From a virus: a stretch of 35,530 bases of DNA. Numbering within the stretch: position 1 is the stretch's first letter; every line of letters begins with the position of its first letter. Of the stretch, positions 15,468 to 21,533 are shown one piece after another. A model generated the notes under the pieces. That model ran no database searches and was not told the origin of the DNA. It saw nothing but the letters and a program-made list of their open reading frames with translations. The position numbers were made by a program, and so were the translations under genes. The DNA is taken from the IMG/VR virus record IMGVR_UViG_3300044971_000892, positions 1-35,530 of that record; one strand, 5' to 3'.

Positions 15468-16027
15468 CCATCGTCACGCAAGCGGGCGAATGGGTGCTGC
15501 TGCTGCACTCCGATGGCACCGTGGAGCGCGAACGCTTCACGCCGATGGCGGCAGCAGATGCGTATGCGCTTGCGGAATCAACGCTGGAGCGAGTGCAGCA
15601 GGAGAACGCTGCGCATGAAGCGTTCAGCAAGCAGCAAGCCGAGATGGCTCAAGCGTTGGTCTTGCAGAACCACATGGACCCTGAAGTGCGAGCGAAGGCG
15701 AGGCGCGTGCTTGGCGTGCCTGAAGTGCTGCCGACCGATCCGCCGATGCCAGCACTCATCGCGCCGGAAGAGCCGTCGCTGTGGGCGAAGGCGAAGTCGT
15801 GGCTGAAGGCCGAGACGAGTTTGGTCGTGGACGGTGCCTTGACTCAGCAGGCGTACGAAGCGCGCATCGCGGCGTGCAAGGCGTGCGAGCATCTTGATCC
15901 GCGCGATGCGCCGCGTGTCGGCTTCTGCAAGGCGTGCGGATGCGGACGCAACGCGCGCGCAGAACTGACCGTCAAGGGCCGGATGCCAGCGGCGACCTGC
16001 CCGAAGGGGAAGTGGGTGGCGGGTTGA
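15443..16027 (+). CDS. Protein with C-terminal cysteine cluster, late operon end
   Basis: A 194-residue protein in three parts: a small beta N-terminus (VTIVTQAGEWVLLLHSDGTV), an alanine/glutamate-rich helix (about 30-90), and a C-terminal zinc-ribbon-like block with CKACEHLD, FCKACGCGRN and a final CPKGKW (about 147-192). The spacing C-x2-C ... C-x2-C-x-C ... C suggests metal binding. This block recurs at the end of other phage late operons in my recollection, but no function is established. It is the last plus-strand late gene and converges on the minus-strand operon with 56 bases of overlap. Confidence 0.7.
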   Translation: MVAAPNRVTIVTQAGEWVLLLHSDGTVERERFTPMAAADAYALAESTLERVQQENAAHEAFSKQQAEMAQALVLQNHMDPEVRAKARRVLGVPEVLPTDPPMPALIAPEEPSLWAKAKSWLKAETSLVVDGALTQQAYEARIAACKACEHLDPRDAPRVGFCKACGCGRNARAELTVKGRMPAATCPKGKWVAG

Positions 16028-16235
16028 GGTTGCGGACATACTGCTCCCAGCCGATGCGCCACAACTCCATCAAGTGAACTTGAGCGCGCGCCTTCGCAAG
16101 TTCATCTTCAACGCGGGCAAGATCATCAAGCACAGTGGCTAGCGTGATCCGGGGAATCTCGCAGACATCGCTGTCGGCGGCCCAGAGTATGTCAACGGCT
16201 TGGGCGCGGGCCGTCTTGACTGCACGGGCCTTCAC
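15972..16235 (-). CDS. Small helical protein, unknown, last gene of minus operon
   Basis: An 87-residue protein whose first 70 residues are helical (AVDILWAADSDVC; VLDDLARVEDELAKARAQVH) and whose tail is proline/serine-rich. The GTG start overlaps the stop of the upstream gene as GTGA, supporting translation. Its last 56 bases lie opposite the end of the plus-strand cysteine-cluster gene, which explains the unusual tail composition. Function unknown. Confidence 0.6.
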   Translation of the reverse strand: MKARAVKTARAQAVDILWAADSDVCEIPRITLATVLDDLARVEDELAKARAQVHLMELWRIGWEQYVRNLNPPPTSPSGRSPLASGP

Positions 16236-16507
16236 AGATCAACCCTTGGCGACTTTGGGTTCACGCGCAGGAACTTGCGGACTGCGTCCATGTCAAACAC
16301 CCCCGGCGAAGCGAGTCCGTAGCCATGTTCAGTGTGGACAATCGTCACCCCGAAGCGGCTGCGCGCGCGAACCAGCAGGAAACTCACGGCGCGTGGCGTG
16401 ATGTTCATGGCCTTGGCGAGATCAGCGCGCGTGCCAGTCGCGCCAGCGTCCAGCCGAACCATCAAGTGCAGGAGGCGGTGGGTGTCTTCAGTGATTGTGG
16501 TGTCCAT
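16232..16507 (-). CDS. Winged helix-turn-helix protein, probable regulator
   Basis: A 91-residue protein. Residues about 10-60 give a winged-helix pattern: helix HRLLHLMVRLDAG, then TRADLAKAMNITPRAVSFLL as the helix-turn-helix, then RFGVTIVHTEHGYGL as the wing. It therefore probably binds DNA. The start is set at ATG 16507 because ACGAGGA lies just upstream; a TTG at 16537 would add ten residues and overlap the upstream stop. It ends overlapping the next gene. Confidence 0.7.
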   Translation of the reverse strand: MDTTITEDTHRLLHLMVRLDAGATGTRADLAKAMNITPRAVSFLLVRARSRFGVTIVHTEHGYGLASPGVFDMDAVRKFLRVNPKSPRVDL

Positions 16508-16533
16508 CAGGGTCCTCGTATAGAAAGGCGCAA

Positions 16534-16884
16534 TCAACCCTCGCCGTCGTACAGGGCACGGCGAAGTGCGAGTTCACTCTTGATCTGCTGTTCACGGTTG
16601 AGATCAGTAGGTGTTCGATCATGCACGCTTGCAAGCGCGGCGTAAGAAACGGTCAGGCTTGCGAACTCGGCGTTCAGTTTGATGAGCGTGTCCCGCAAGG
16701 AGGCGCAAGATTCGCGCAGGGTCGCAATCTCATGGATCGTGCGCAGCAGCGAGACTCGGTCGGTGAACGCAGAGTCTTGGGCCTTCCGGCTGGCGAACCG
16801 AGAAAGCAACTCCGTCAATATGTCTGTGGTGCCAGCGCAGTAGGGCCGCGCATGATCTAGGACAGTGGATTCAGAGTCGTTCAT
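16534..16884 (-). CDS. Helical protein, unknown
   Basis: A 116-residue mostly helical protein. The middle (IHEIATLRESCASLRDTLIK and LNAEFASLTVSYAALASVHD) has heptad-like leucines, suggesting a coiled coil and self-association. ATGA overlap with the upstream gene supports its start. It lies between the ERDEAR-containing gene and a winged-helix gene. No family is recognised. Confidence 0.65.
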   Translation of the reverse strand: MNDSESTVLDHARPYCAGTTDILTELLSRFASRKAQDSAFTDRVSLLRTIHEIATLRESCASLRDTLIKLNAEFASLTVSYAALASVHDRTPTDLNREQQIKSELALRRALYDGEG

Positions 16885-17294
16885 GGGTGGCTCCGTACAA
16901 TCATCGGACGCACCATTGCAATACTTCGAATGTCAGTGCCCTTCCGTGTGGCGACCGCATTCTTAAGTGCTAGGGCGACCATGCTCCCGACTTGCTCGTA
17001 TTGCGTATTCGCGCGGTGGAGATCCTCTATAAATTCAGGTGTCATCACAAAGGTCGTGACAACCTTTACAGCGGCAAGCATGGAAAGGTCATGCCCGTGT
17101 TTCTTGGATGTCCGTTGATCTTGGTCAACCTCAATCGACACCACAATGTCGCACAGTCGTTGCCGCGCCTCGTCGCGCTCGGCGGTGAGGCGGGTGATGG
17201 TGTCGGCGGCGGCAGCAAGCATCTTCCACGGGGGGGGGTCATGCGCGGCAGCATCGGCTTCAGCGCGGAGCCATAGGACTAGGTCAGTGGTCAC
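16881..17294 (-). CDS. Unknown protein with ERDEAR module
   Basis: A 137-residue protein. An N-terminal helix pair (LVLWLRAEADAAAHDPPPWK; MLAAAADTITRL) leads to TAERDEARQRLCDIV, the short charged coiled-coil module that also occurs in two neighbouring genes. The C-terminal half (VKVVTTFVMTPEFIEDLHRA) looks globular and unrelated to the neighbours. The GTG start overlaps the upstream stop and the stop overlaps the downstream ATG. Function unknown. Confidence 0.65.
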   Translation of the reverse strand: MTTDLVLWLRAEADAAAHDPPPWKMLAAAADTITRLTAERDEARQRLCDIVVSIEVDQDQRTSKKHGHDLSMLAAVKVVTTFVMTPEFIEDLHRANTQYEQVGSMVALALKNAVATRKGTDIRSIAMVRPMIVRSHP

Positions 17295-17590
17295 GGGTGC
17301 ATTCCTTCACATTGCGAAAGTAGAGCGTGTATGGCGTATAGACTGATTCGTTGATGACCGTTGGCAACCAGCGAGAGGTAGGTCGGTGATAGTCCAGTCG
17401 CGCGTGCGAGTTGCCGCAGGCTTCGTCCGCGCTTTGCCAGTTCAATAGCCTTTGGTCCGTGCCACTGCAGCGCGTGAATGTCGTATTCGTGGTGCGCGAC
17501 GAGTTTGCATACAACGGCAGCGAGCGCCTTGGTCCCTTTGGGGGCGTTACGACTCATGGTGGCGGGCTTGAGGTTTCTAGTGGCGCTCAC
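17291..17590 (-). CDS. XRE-like helix-turn-helix protein
   Basis: A 99-residue protein whose C-terminal half matches a lambda-repressor-like helix-turn-helix: KAIELAKRGRSLRQLARATG followed by LSPTYLSLVANGHQRISLYA, with LRQLARATGLSPTYLSLVANG as the likely recognition unit. The first 45 residues are basic. It is a candidate transcription regulator of this phage. GTG at 17590 overlaps the upstream stop; an internal ATG at 17557 is a possible alternative start. Confidence 0.72.
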   Translation of the reverse strand: MSATRNLKPATMSRNAPKGTKALAAVVCKLVAHHEYDIHALQWHGPKAIELAKRGRSLRQLARATGLSPTYLSLVANGHQRISLYAIHALLSQCEGMHP

Positions 17591-17931
17591 TTGCCCCCCT
17601 CCTTCCAGCAGTCCCAGCCTCGCTCAATGGCAAGCCGCTGCGGTTCTCGTCCGTATCTAGTGATCCAGCCCCCGGTGAGTTTGCAGACTTCCCGCCTCGC
17701 CTCGTCGCGCTCGGCGCGTAGCGCGTTCTGCTCCTGCCGAAGGTGAATCAGCGATTGAAGCGACTCGCCGATTGCCCGCCGTGCCTCGCCATACTCCTGC
17801 CGCAGCCGTTCGATCTCCCTGATCGCGCAGTGGATGTAGTGCGCTGCGGTGGCGGGGGAGTCGAATCGTCCTCCGTCCTCAATGGTTGCGGCGATCTGCT
17901 GTAGTCGGGGGATGGGGTCGAAGTCGCTCAC
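17587..17931 (-). CDS. Unknown protein, ERDEAR coiled coil and WDC tail
   Basis: A 114-residue protein. It has an N-terminal helical region (AATIEDGGRFDSPATAAHYI), a long coiled coil (EIERLRQEYGEARRAIGESL through ALRAERDEARREVCKLTG), and a C-terminal tail ending AIERGWDCWKEGGK. The tail and the ERDEARR-x2-C segment are shared with the upstream neighbour. The GTG start at 17931 overlaps the upstream stop; an earlier in-frame ATG lies inside the upstream gene and is rejected. Function unknown. Confidence 0.68.
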   Translation of the reverse strand: MSDFDPIPRLQQIAATIEDGGRFDSPATAAHYIHCAIREIERLRQEYGEARRAIGESLQSLIHLRQEQNALRAERDEARREVCKLTGGWITRYGREPQRLAIERGWDCWKEGGK

Positions 17932-18422
17932 TTGCCGTCCTCCTTGAAGCAGTCCCAATCCATGCGAACGGCATATTGCTGCGGACTACACGGCGGAAAC
18001 ACGATGCACTCCGCTTCCATCTCGCAGATTCTCCGCCTCGCCTCGTCGCGCTCGGCGCGGAGCGTGTCACACAGGGCACACATCGCGGCAAGTTCAGCGC
18101 GCACATCGCGGCGCGTGCTTCCATTGGTCTCGCTTGGCATGGATTCACGCCAGACCCGGGCAAGTCGATTGGAGCGGGTGGCGCGGCGGCCTTCAGTAAC
18201 GATCAAGTTCCTCCGCATCAACCAGTTCACCGCCGCGGAGCAGGTCTGGTGCGTCAACCCATGACGCTGTTCAAGTTCATCACAAGTGCTTGGGCACTCG
18301 CGTATTGACTGCAACAGCATCAAGGCAACGGTGGGCCGGGAAGCAACAGCGGACTCAAACGCGAGATCCTGTGTCTCCCAGCGCGTTTCTTGCTTGCGGG
18401 TTCGTCGGGGGAAGTCAGGCAT
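17928..18422 (-). CDS. Winged-helix protein fused to ERDEAR/WDC module
   Basis: A 164-residue protein. Residues about 30-85 are a winged helix (VALMLLQSIRECPSTCDELE, GLTHQTCSAAVNWLMRRNLI, then a basic wing), so DNA binding is likely. A second helical part (VRAELAAMCALCDTLRAERD then EARRRICEME) and the tail AVRMDWDCFKEDGK follow, paralogous to the downstream gene. The ATG has ACAGGAG seven bases upstream. It may be a regulator whose C-terminal module binds a partner shared with its neighbour. Confidence 0.68.
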   Translation of the reverse strand: MPDFPRRTRKQETRWETQDLAFESAVASRPTVALMLLQSIRECPSTCDELEQRHGLTHQTCSAAVNWLMRRNLIVTEGRRATRSNRLARVWRESMPSETNGSTRRDVRAELAAMCALCDTLRAERDEARRRICEMEAECIVFPPCSPQQYAVRMDWDCFKEDGK

Positions 18423-18672
18423 CGTAGGCTCCTGTGACAGGCATTGACAGGCGAGGCACGCGACTCACGCGCACCGTTGTCGGTGCCACGATTCGGAGTC
18501 GGGCCTTCTTCAAGGCGGCTCCGCATCGGCATGGCTTGAGGCCAGAGGCCAGTTCTACGAACACGGTTGTCGTATCACCGTTCGGAAGTGCAAAGGTCAA
18601 CTGCACGGCCTCTGCGTCACTCGCGTCATTGACCCGCACGGTCAACACCAGATTCCCATAGGGGTCACTCAT
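18415..18672 (-). CDS. Small beta-rich protein, unknown
   Basis: An 85-residue protein with a beta-rich N-terminus (GNLVLTVRVNDASDAEAVQL, TFALPNGDTTTVFVEL) and a short C-R-C motif (LKPCRCGAAL) near residue 49 before a basic C-terminus. It overlaps both neighbours by eight bases (ATGAGTGA type upstream), as in a tightly coupled operon. No family is recognised. Confidence 0.62.
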   Translation of the reverse strand: MSDPYGNLVLTVRVNDASDAEAVQLTFALPNGDTTTVFVELASGLKPCRCGAALKKARLRIVAPTTVRVSRVPRLSMPVTGAYDA

Positions 18673-19015
18673 CGAAATCTCCGTTCAAGGTGTCAATGAG
18701 TTCGTGGGTCAGGCCCGCCATCAAGACAGCGCCAAAGAGTTCTTTCGCGGCAGATGCAGGCATCTCCTGATACGGGGCGTAGCAGATCAATTCCCATGCA
18801 GAGTCAGCAACGCTCGGCACGCGCATCAAGATGCGGGCACTCAAGCGCCACTTTTGCCGAGTGGTGCCGTCTATCGTCAGAATCTCATGGCAGGCGTGCG
18901 TTTCTAGGGCGACCATCGCATCATCGGGCGAGTGCAAGCGAGCCTGCTCGTCCAAGATTGCGCGGTCAGCATCAGTAACAGTGACCCGTTTGGGGGTGGC
19001 GTTCAAGAAGCCCAT
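18665..19015 (-). CDS. Unknown protein of minus operon
   Basis: A 116-residue protein with an N-terminal helix (VTVTDADRAILDEQARLHSP) and a beta-rich middle (LTIDGTTRQKWRLSARILMR). The C-terminus is helical (AAKELFGAVLMAGLTHELID). The start at 19015 is chosen because AAGGAG lies seven bases upstream, directly after a hairpin of the type found in the repeated leaders. Longer readings would begin inside that hairpin. Function unknown. Confidence 0.65.
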   Translation of the reverse strand: MGFLNATPKRVTVTDADRAILDEQARLHSPDDAMVALETHACHEILTIDGTTRQKWRLSARILMRVPSVADSAWELICYAPYQEMPASAAKELFGAVLMAGLTHELIDTLNGDFDE

Positions 19016-19046
19016 GTCAATCTCCTTCGGCTTGCATCCGGCAAGC
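19016..19046 (-). promoter_or_regulatory. Promoterless single-hairpin leader (copy D)
   Basis: On the minus strand GCTTGC-CGGAT-GCAAGC (19046-19030) forms a six-pair stem with the same CGGAT loop as hairpin 2 of the full modules, followed by AAGGAGATTGAC and ATG. The stem differs from CCTGC/GCAGG but stays paired, so pairing rather than sequence is conserved. No operator or -35/-10 is seen here, so it appears to act at the RNA level inside an operon. Confidence 0.7.
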
Positions 19047-19075
19047 GCGGCCAGCAAATCATTCGCTGGGTCGGA

Positions 19076-19333
19076 TTAGTCCATCTCAATGGGGTGCCCT
19101 GCCATCCAAGGCGGGGCGCAATCAGCGCGCTCAACGGGCGCGGCTTGCGGGAGGCGTGCCAAATCCCACGCCTTCTCAAAGGCGTTGATGTCTGCAAGCA
19201 CCTGCGTCGCTACCTCAACACTCGCGCCAGCGGCGCGGCGCGTTTCAATGTGCAGGCGCATTGCATCTCGCAGGACCGGGCAGGCGCACCACATCTTGTC
19301 TACCGTAGCATTCAAGCGCATCTCGTTGCTCAT
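19076..19333 (-). CDS. Small helical protein, unknown
   Basis: An 85-residue protein that is mainly helical (DAMRLHIETRRAAGASVEVA, TQVLADINAFEKAWDLARLP) with cysteines near residues 16, 18 and 71. The ATG at 19333 follows a full repeated promoter-leader module (copy A), whose AGGAGA is at the right distance; an upstream in-frame ATG lies within the leader's hairpins and is rejected. It is the first gene of the long minus-strand operon. Function unknown. Confidence 0.68.
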   Translation of the reverse strand: MSNEMRLNATVDKMWCACPVLRDAMRLHIETRRAAGASVEVATQVLADINAFEKAWDLARLPQAAPVERADCAPPWMAGHPIEMD

Positions 19334-19422
19334 TGTCAGTCTCCTTGTCCTGCATCCGGCAGGCTCGGGCACCGCATCTTGCGGCGCTCATAGAGTCTAC
19401 CCCCGATCAGCCGGGAGTGCAA
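19334..19422 (-). promoter_or_regulatory. Promoter-operator-twin-hairpin leader, copy A
   Basis: The -35 is TTGCAC (19422-19417) and the -10 is TAGACT (19399-19394), with 17 bases between. The spacer holds TCCCG-GCTGAT-CGGGG, one mismatch from the CCCCG-N6-CGGGG consensus. The leader has hairpin 1 (CCGC-AAGAT-GCGG) and hairpin 2 (CCTGC-CGGAT-GCAGG), then AAGGAGA and the ATG at 19333. It drives the minus operon downstream. Confidence 0.85.
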
Positions 19423-19431
19423 GTGGCAGTG

Positions 19432-19683
19432 TTACGATTTCTGCGCAGGTTGAATCTTGCACAGGTCTTGGATCCGCTTGGCCTCGCGGGTCAAGGCCGC
19501 AGCCCGCTCAATCAGGTCGCTGGCATTCAACCAAGCGGCATTGAGGAAGTCCTCGTCAGCGGTCGTTGAGCCACACTTGCTCAACTGCGTCAGCGTCACA
19601 CCCAGACGCGCGGTCGCGTCAATGATGTCGCTGCGGATCTTGCGGATGCTGGCCTGCGTGGCGGTGATTTCGGTGCGGGTCAC
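19432..19683 (-). CDS. Small helical protein, unknown
   Basis: An 83-residue protein, almost entirely helical (QASIRKIRSDIIDATARLGV, TLTQLSKCGSTT, LIERAAALTREAKRIQDLCK), so it probably forms a coiled coil or helical bundle. The GTG start overlaps the stop of its upstream neighbour as GTGA. Its stop sits ten bases before the -35 of copy A. No family is recognised. Confidence 0.65.
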   Translation of the reverse strand: MTRTEITATQASIRKIRSDIIDATARLGVTLTQLSKCGSTTADEDFLNAAWLNASDLIERAAALTREAKRIQDLCKIQPAQKS

Positions 19684-19943
19684 TTGCTGTCCTTTCGCTT
19701 GGCCGCCGCATACGCCTTCGCAGCCCGCTCGGCGCGGCGAATGTATTCCCAGCGGTCGCTGCTGCCAATCTCGTACAACTCGCCGATACGGTCAACCACT
19801 TCATCCACGGCGGCGTTGATCGCCTCAATGCCGCACTGCATCAGCAGGGCGACTCCATCGGGGTTGTAGGCAAAGTGGTGGTACAGAATTCCGCTCACAG
19901 CCTCTTGCGAACTAGTCAGGCGGCGGTCATTGGTCATGCTCAT
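19680..19943 (-). CDS. Small helical protein, unknown
   Basis: An 87-residue protein, first gene of a two-gene unit behind module copy B. It reads SSQEAVSGILYHHFAYNPDG, then AINAAVDEVVDRIGELYEIG and a basic C-terminus (YIRRAERAAKAYAAAKRKDS). The ATG at 19943 is eight bases after AGGAGA. A second in-frame ATG two codons later is equally possible. The basic helical tail could contact nucleic acid, but this is only a suggestion. Confidence 0.66.
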   Translation of the reverse strand: MSMTNDRRLTSSQEAVSGILYHHFAYNPDGVALLMQCGIEAINAAVDEVVDRIGELYEIGSSDRWEYIRRAERAAKAYAAAKRKDSK

Positions 19944-20032
19944 CGGTCAGTCTCCTAGCCCTGCATACGGCAGGTTCGGTGGCCGCATCTTGCGGCGCTC
20001 GTTGATTCTACCCCCGATCAAACGGGGCGCAA
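19944..20032 (-). promoter_or_regulatory. Promoter-operator-twin-hairpin leader, copy B
   Basis: The -35 is TTGCGC (20032-20027) and the -10 TAGAAT (20010-20005), with a 16-base spacer containing CCCCG-TTTGAT-CGGGG (the first C is shared with the -35). The leader has hairpin 1 GCCGC-AAGAT-GCGGC and hairpin 2 CCTGC-CGTAT-GCAGG, then AGGAGACTGACCG and ATG. The loop of hairpin 2 has lost its GGA. Confidence 0.87.
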
Positions 20033-20036
20033 GTCG

Positions 20037-20297
20037 TTACGCAGCATTCGGGGAAATATTCTTGTCTTTCTGCTGAAGCATCTCCACGGCTCGCGTGGCT
20101 TCGCGCAGCGTCGCGTGGTCATCAATGCAAGTCCACGCATCCCAGACATCTCCCGGCAGCGCAAGATTGGTTCGCCTGTTCACCGTCCAGCGGCGCGCGC
20201 CACGGTCGCCAAACTCCCGGCAGACCATGTACACACTGGAGGCAAGGCCCACGCCGCTCACATACAGCAGGACTCCGTTGAGGCGCACGCGCTTCAC
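20037..20297 (-). CDS. Small basic protein, unknown
   Basis: An 86-residue protein with a beta-rich start (RVRLNGVLLYVSGVGLASSV) and a basic centre (REFGDRGARRWTVNRRTNLA). It has two tryptophans in GDVWDAWTCIDDHATLREAT and a helical end. The GTG start overlaps the upstream stop. It is the second gene behind module copy C. The pattern resembles small phage proteins of unknown role; I assign none. Confidence 0.63.
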   Translation of the reverse strand: MKRVRLNGVLLYVSGVGLASSVYMVCREFGDRGARRWTVNRRTNLALPGDVWDAWTCIDDHATLREATRAVEMLQQKDKNISPNAA

Positions 20298-20476
20298 GCT
20301 GCACCTCCTTCCTGCCAGATGGTGCCGCCCCGTCGGCGCAGCAGGTCTTCTGCCCGCTCGCGGCGCACGCCGTACTCGGCGCGCCAGCCGTCCTCGCTAC
20401 GCCAGTTCCAGTCCCGATCCGGGCCAAGCATCGCGTCAGCAATCAGCCGCATCCGGTCAAGTTCAGCGTCAGTCAT
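20294..20476 (-). CDS. Very small acidic/basic protein, unknown
   Basis: A 60-residue protein (DAELDRMRLIADAMLGPDRD, WNWRSEDGWRAEYGVRRERA, then EDLLRRRGGTIW). The W-N-W-R and DGW-RAEYGVRR motifs suggest a compact helical domain. It sits behind module copy C with AGGAGA nine bases before the ATG. It overlaps the next gene by four bases. Function unknown. Confidence 0.62.
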   Translation of the reverse strand: MTDAELDRMRLIADAMLGPDRDWNWRSEDGWRAEYGVRRERAEDLLRRRGGTIWQEGGAA

Positions 20477-20563
20477 GGCAGTCTCCTACTCCTGCGTCCG
20501 GCAGGCGCGGTGGCCGCATCTTGCGGCGCTCATATAGAGTAGCACATCCCGTCGTTGAAGCAA
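20477..20563 (-). promoter_or_regulatory. Promoter with twin-hairpin leader but no operator, copy C
   Basis: The -35 is TTGCTT (20563-20558) and the -10 TACTCT (20541-20536), 16 bases apart. The leader is complete: hairpin 1 GCCGC-AAGAT-GCGGC, hairpin 2 CCTGC-CGGAC-GCAGG, then AGGAGACTGCC and ATG. The spacer (CAACGACGGGATGTGC) lacks the CCCCG-N6-CGGGG palindrome, so this copy should escape control at that site while keeping the RNA-level signal. Confidence 0.8.
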
Positions 20564-20594
20564 GTGGTGCAGTGCATCAATCTTGCGAGATTGA

Positions 20595-21053
20595 TTAGAT
20601 TTCTTTTCGCTTGCGGCGCAGGAAGTCAACGGCAATCGCCAGAGTGCGCTCTCGGTTCAAGAACGGGAACCGCTGGCGTGCCAGCCGGATCTCTTCCGGC
20701 GTTGCCGTGATCATGATTTCGGCGGCCCAGCGATCCCATTCAGCCAACTCGGCATCAGTGGGCGGCTGCGCGCGGTCGATCACTTTGCGCGTCTGGACAA
20801 GCATCTGCTTCTGTTGCGTGCGCTCTATGTAGAGGTCATTGATCCGGTTGTAGACCGGGCGGCCCGCCTTCTCCGCAGCAGCCTCCATGCGGTGCTGCTT
20901 GATCGCGTCTTGCAACTTGTCTTGATACAGTCCTTCCCAGCGATCCCAGAGCCATTTGATGGTCTGGGGAGTCGGCTTCCACTCGGGCCACAGGCCCAAG
21001 ATCATCTGCCAAGTCTCATGCCATTTCGGTATCGGGGGTGGTGGTGGCTTCAT
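20595..21053 (-). CDS. Helical basic protein, possible replication/helicase-loader role
   Basis: A 152-residue protein. It starts MKPPPPPIPKWHETWQMI and continues WPEWKPTPQTIKWLWDRWEG and LYQDKLQDAIKQHRMEAAAE, a tryptophan-rich helical layout like that of small phage helicase loaders (W-x2-L ... Y/W-x2-L-x3-L-x4-L-x2-A-I-x2-H). The C-terminus is basic and helical (ARQRFPFLNRERTLAIAVDF then LRRKRKEI). The resemblance is weak. The start at 21053 is preferred because it sits just after a -10 box; an upstream ATG at 21122 lies in a terminator-like hairpin. It is the first gene of the minus arm. Confidence 0.6.
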   Translation of the reverse strand: MKPPPPPIPKWHETWQMILGLWPEWKPTPQTIKWLWDRWEGLYQDKLQDAIKQHRMEAAAEKAGRPVYNRINDLYIERTQQKQMLVQTRKVIDRAQPPTDAELAEWDRWAAEIMITATPEEIRLARQRFPFLNRERTLAIAVDFLRRKRKEI

Positions 21054-21089
21054 GGCGCGGGACTCTAACGAGCGATTCCGCGAATGCAA
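21054..21089 (-). promoter_or_regulatory. Promoter for the first minus-strand gene, leaderless
   Basis: TTGCAT (21089-21084) and TAGAGT (21067-21062) are 16 bases apart. The start codon at 21053 is eight bases after the -10, so the expected transcript begins within about two bases of the ATG, and no Shine-Dalgarno site is possible. The spacer contains GCG-GAAT-CGC rather than the CCCCG-N6-CGGGG operator of the module promoters. Confidence 0.65.
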
Positions 21090-21099
21090 GTCCCCAAAG

Positions 21100-21129
21100 A
21101 AAAACCGCTGATGCTTTCGCAATCAGCGG
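21100..21129 (-). terminator. Hairpin with T-run on minus strand
   Basis: CCGCTGAT and ATCAGCGG (21129-21122 and 21112-21105) form an eight-pair stem around a nine-base loop, followed on the minus strand by TTTTTCTTT. It would stop minus-strand transcription arriving from the divergent region, insulating the promoter at 21054-21089. Confidence 0.75.
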
Positions 21130-21533
21130 CGTTTGCTCTTGCGCTCCACCGGGATGCCAGTAGAGTGCGCGGCGGCTATTCCTAGAGCGTTTGCATTCTA
21201 CCGCTCAAGTGTCTGGGGAGAAGCGGTGCGCCGCATGAATGCTGCAATGGCCCCTCGGCACGGTTGGGGGGGATCTGTAGTGCTTGTCGCGGGATCTGAC
21301 CCTACCCCGCGCCGCCATGCGGCTGTCTGCATGACGCGCTCCCTAGAGGTGGAGGCGGCTGGAACGACCAGCGAAATGGTGGAAACCTCTACAAGGCGAA
21401 GGACGCGGCTCCGTTGGGCTGATCTTTGCGCATGGCCCGAGCAGGGTCATGCTCTGCTACCGCCCACCATTGAACTGGAACAGCCCCGCCGCAGATAGCG
21501 CGAAAAAAGATTGCCCGAATTGCGGCAAGCCTA
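21130..21533. other. Divergent intergenic region between the two early arms
   Basis: About 400 bases between the minus-strand terminator and the -35 of module copy E. It contains no convincing long gene: open frames in it (for example a plus frame at 21133-21498) have arginine-rich, atypical translations. There is a candidate mini-gene near its end. This is the largest gene-poor stretch and is flanked by divergent early promoters, a common position for a replication origin or regulatory region, but no iterons or AT-rich element were recognised. Confidence 0.5.

Noticed and set aside
16508-16537. TTG start for the winged-helix gene at 16537
   Set aside because: It overlaps the upstream stop, but ATG 16507 has a good AGGA site and gives the complete domain.
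17168-18059. Three direct repeats containing cctcgtcgcgctcggcg as a possible CRISPR
   Set aside because: The copies lie hundreds of bases apart, inside genes, in frame with the ERDEAR protein motif. No regular spacers.
21175-21225. A tRNA-like stretch (GAGCGGTAGAAT) on the minus strand
   Set aside because: It resembles a D-loop only. No T-loop GTTCGAATC, acceptor stem or closed cloverleaf could be made.
21133-21498. A 121-codon plus frame in the divergent region
   Set aside because: Arginine/threonine-rich translation without secondary-structure pattern, no convincing ribosome site and no family. It overlaps the better supported zinc-knuckle frame.
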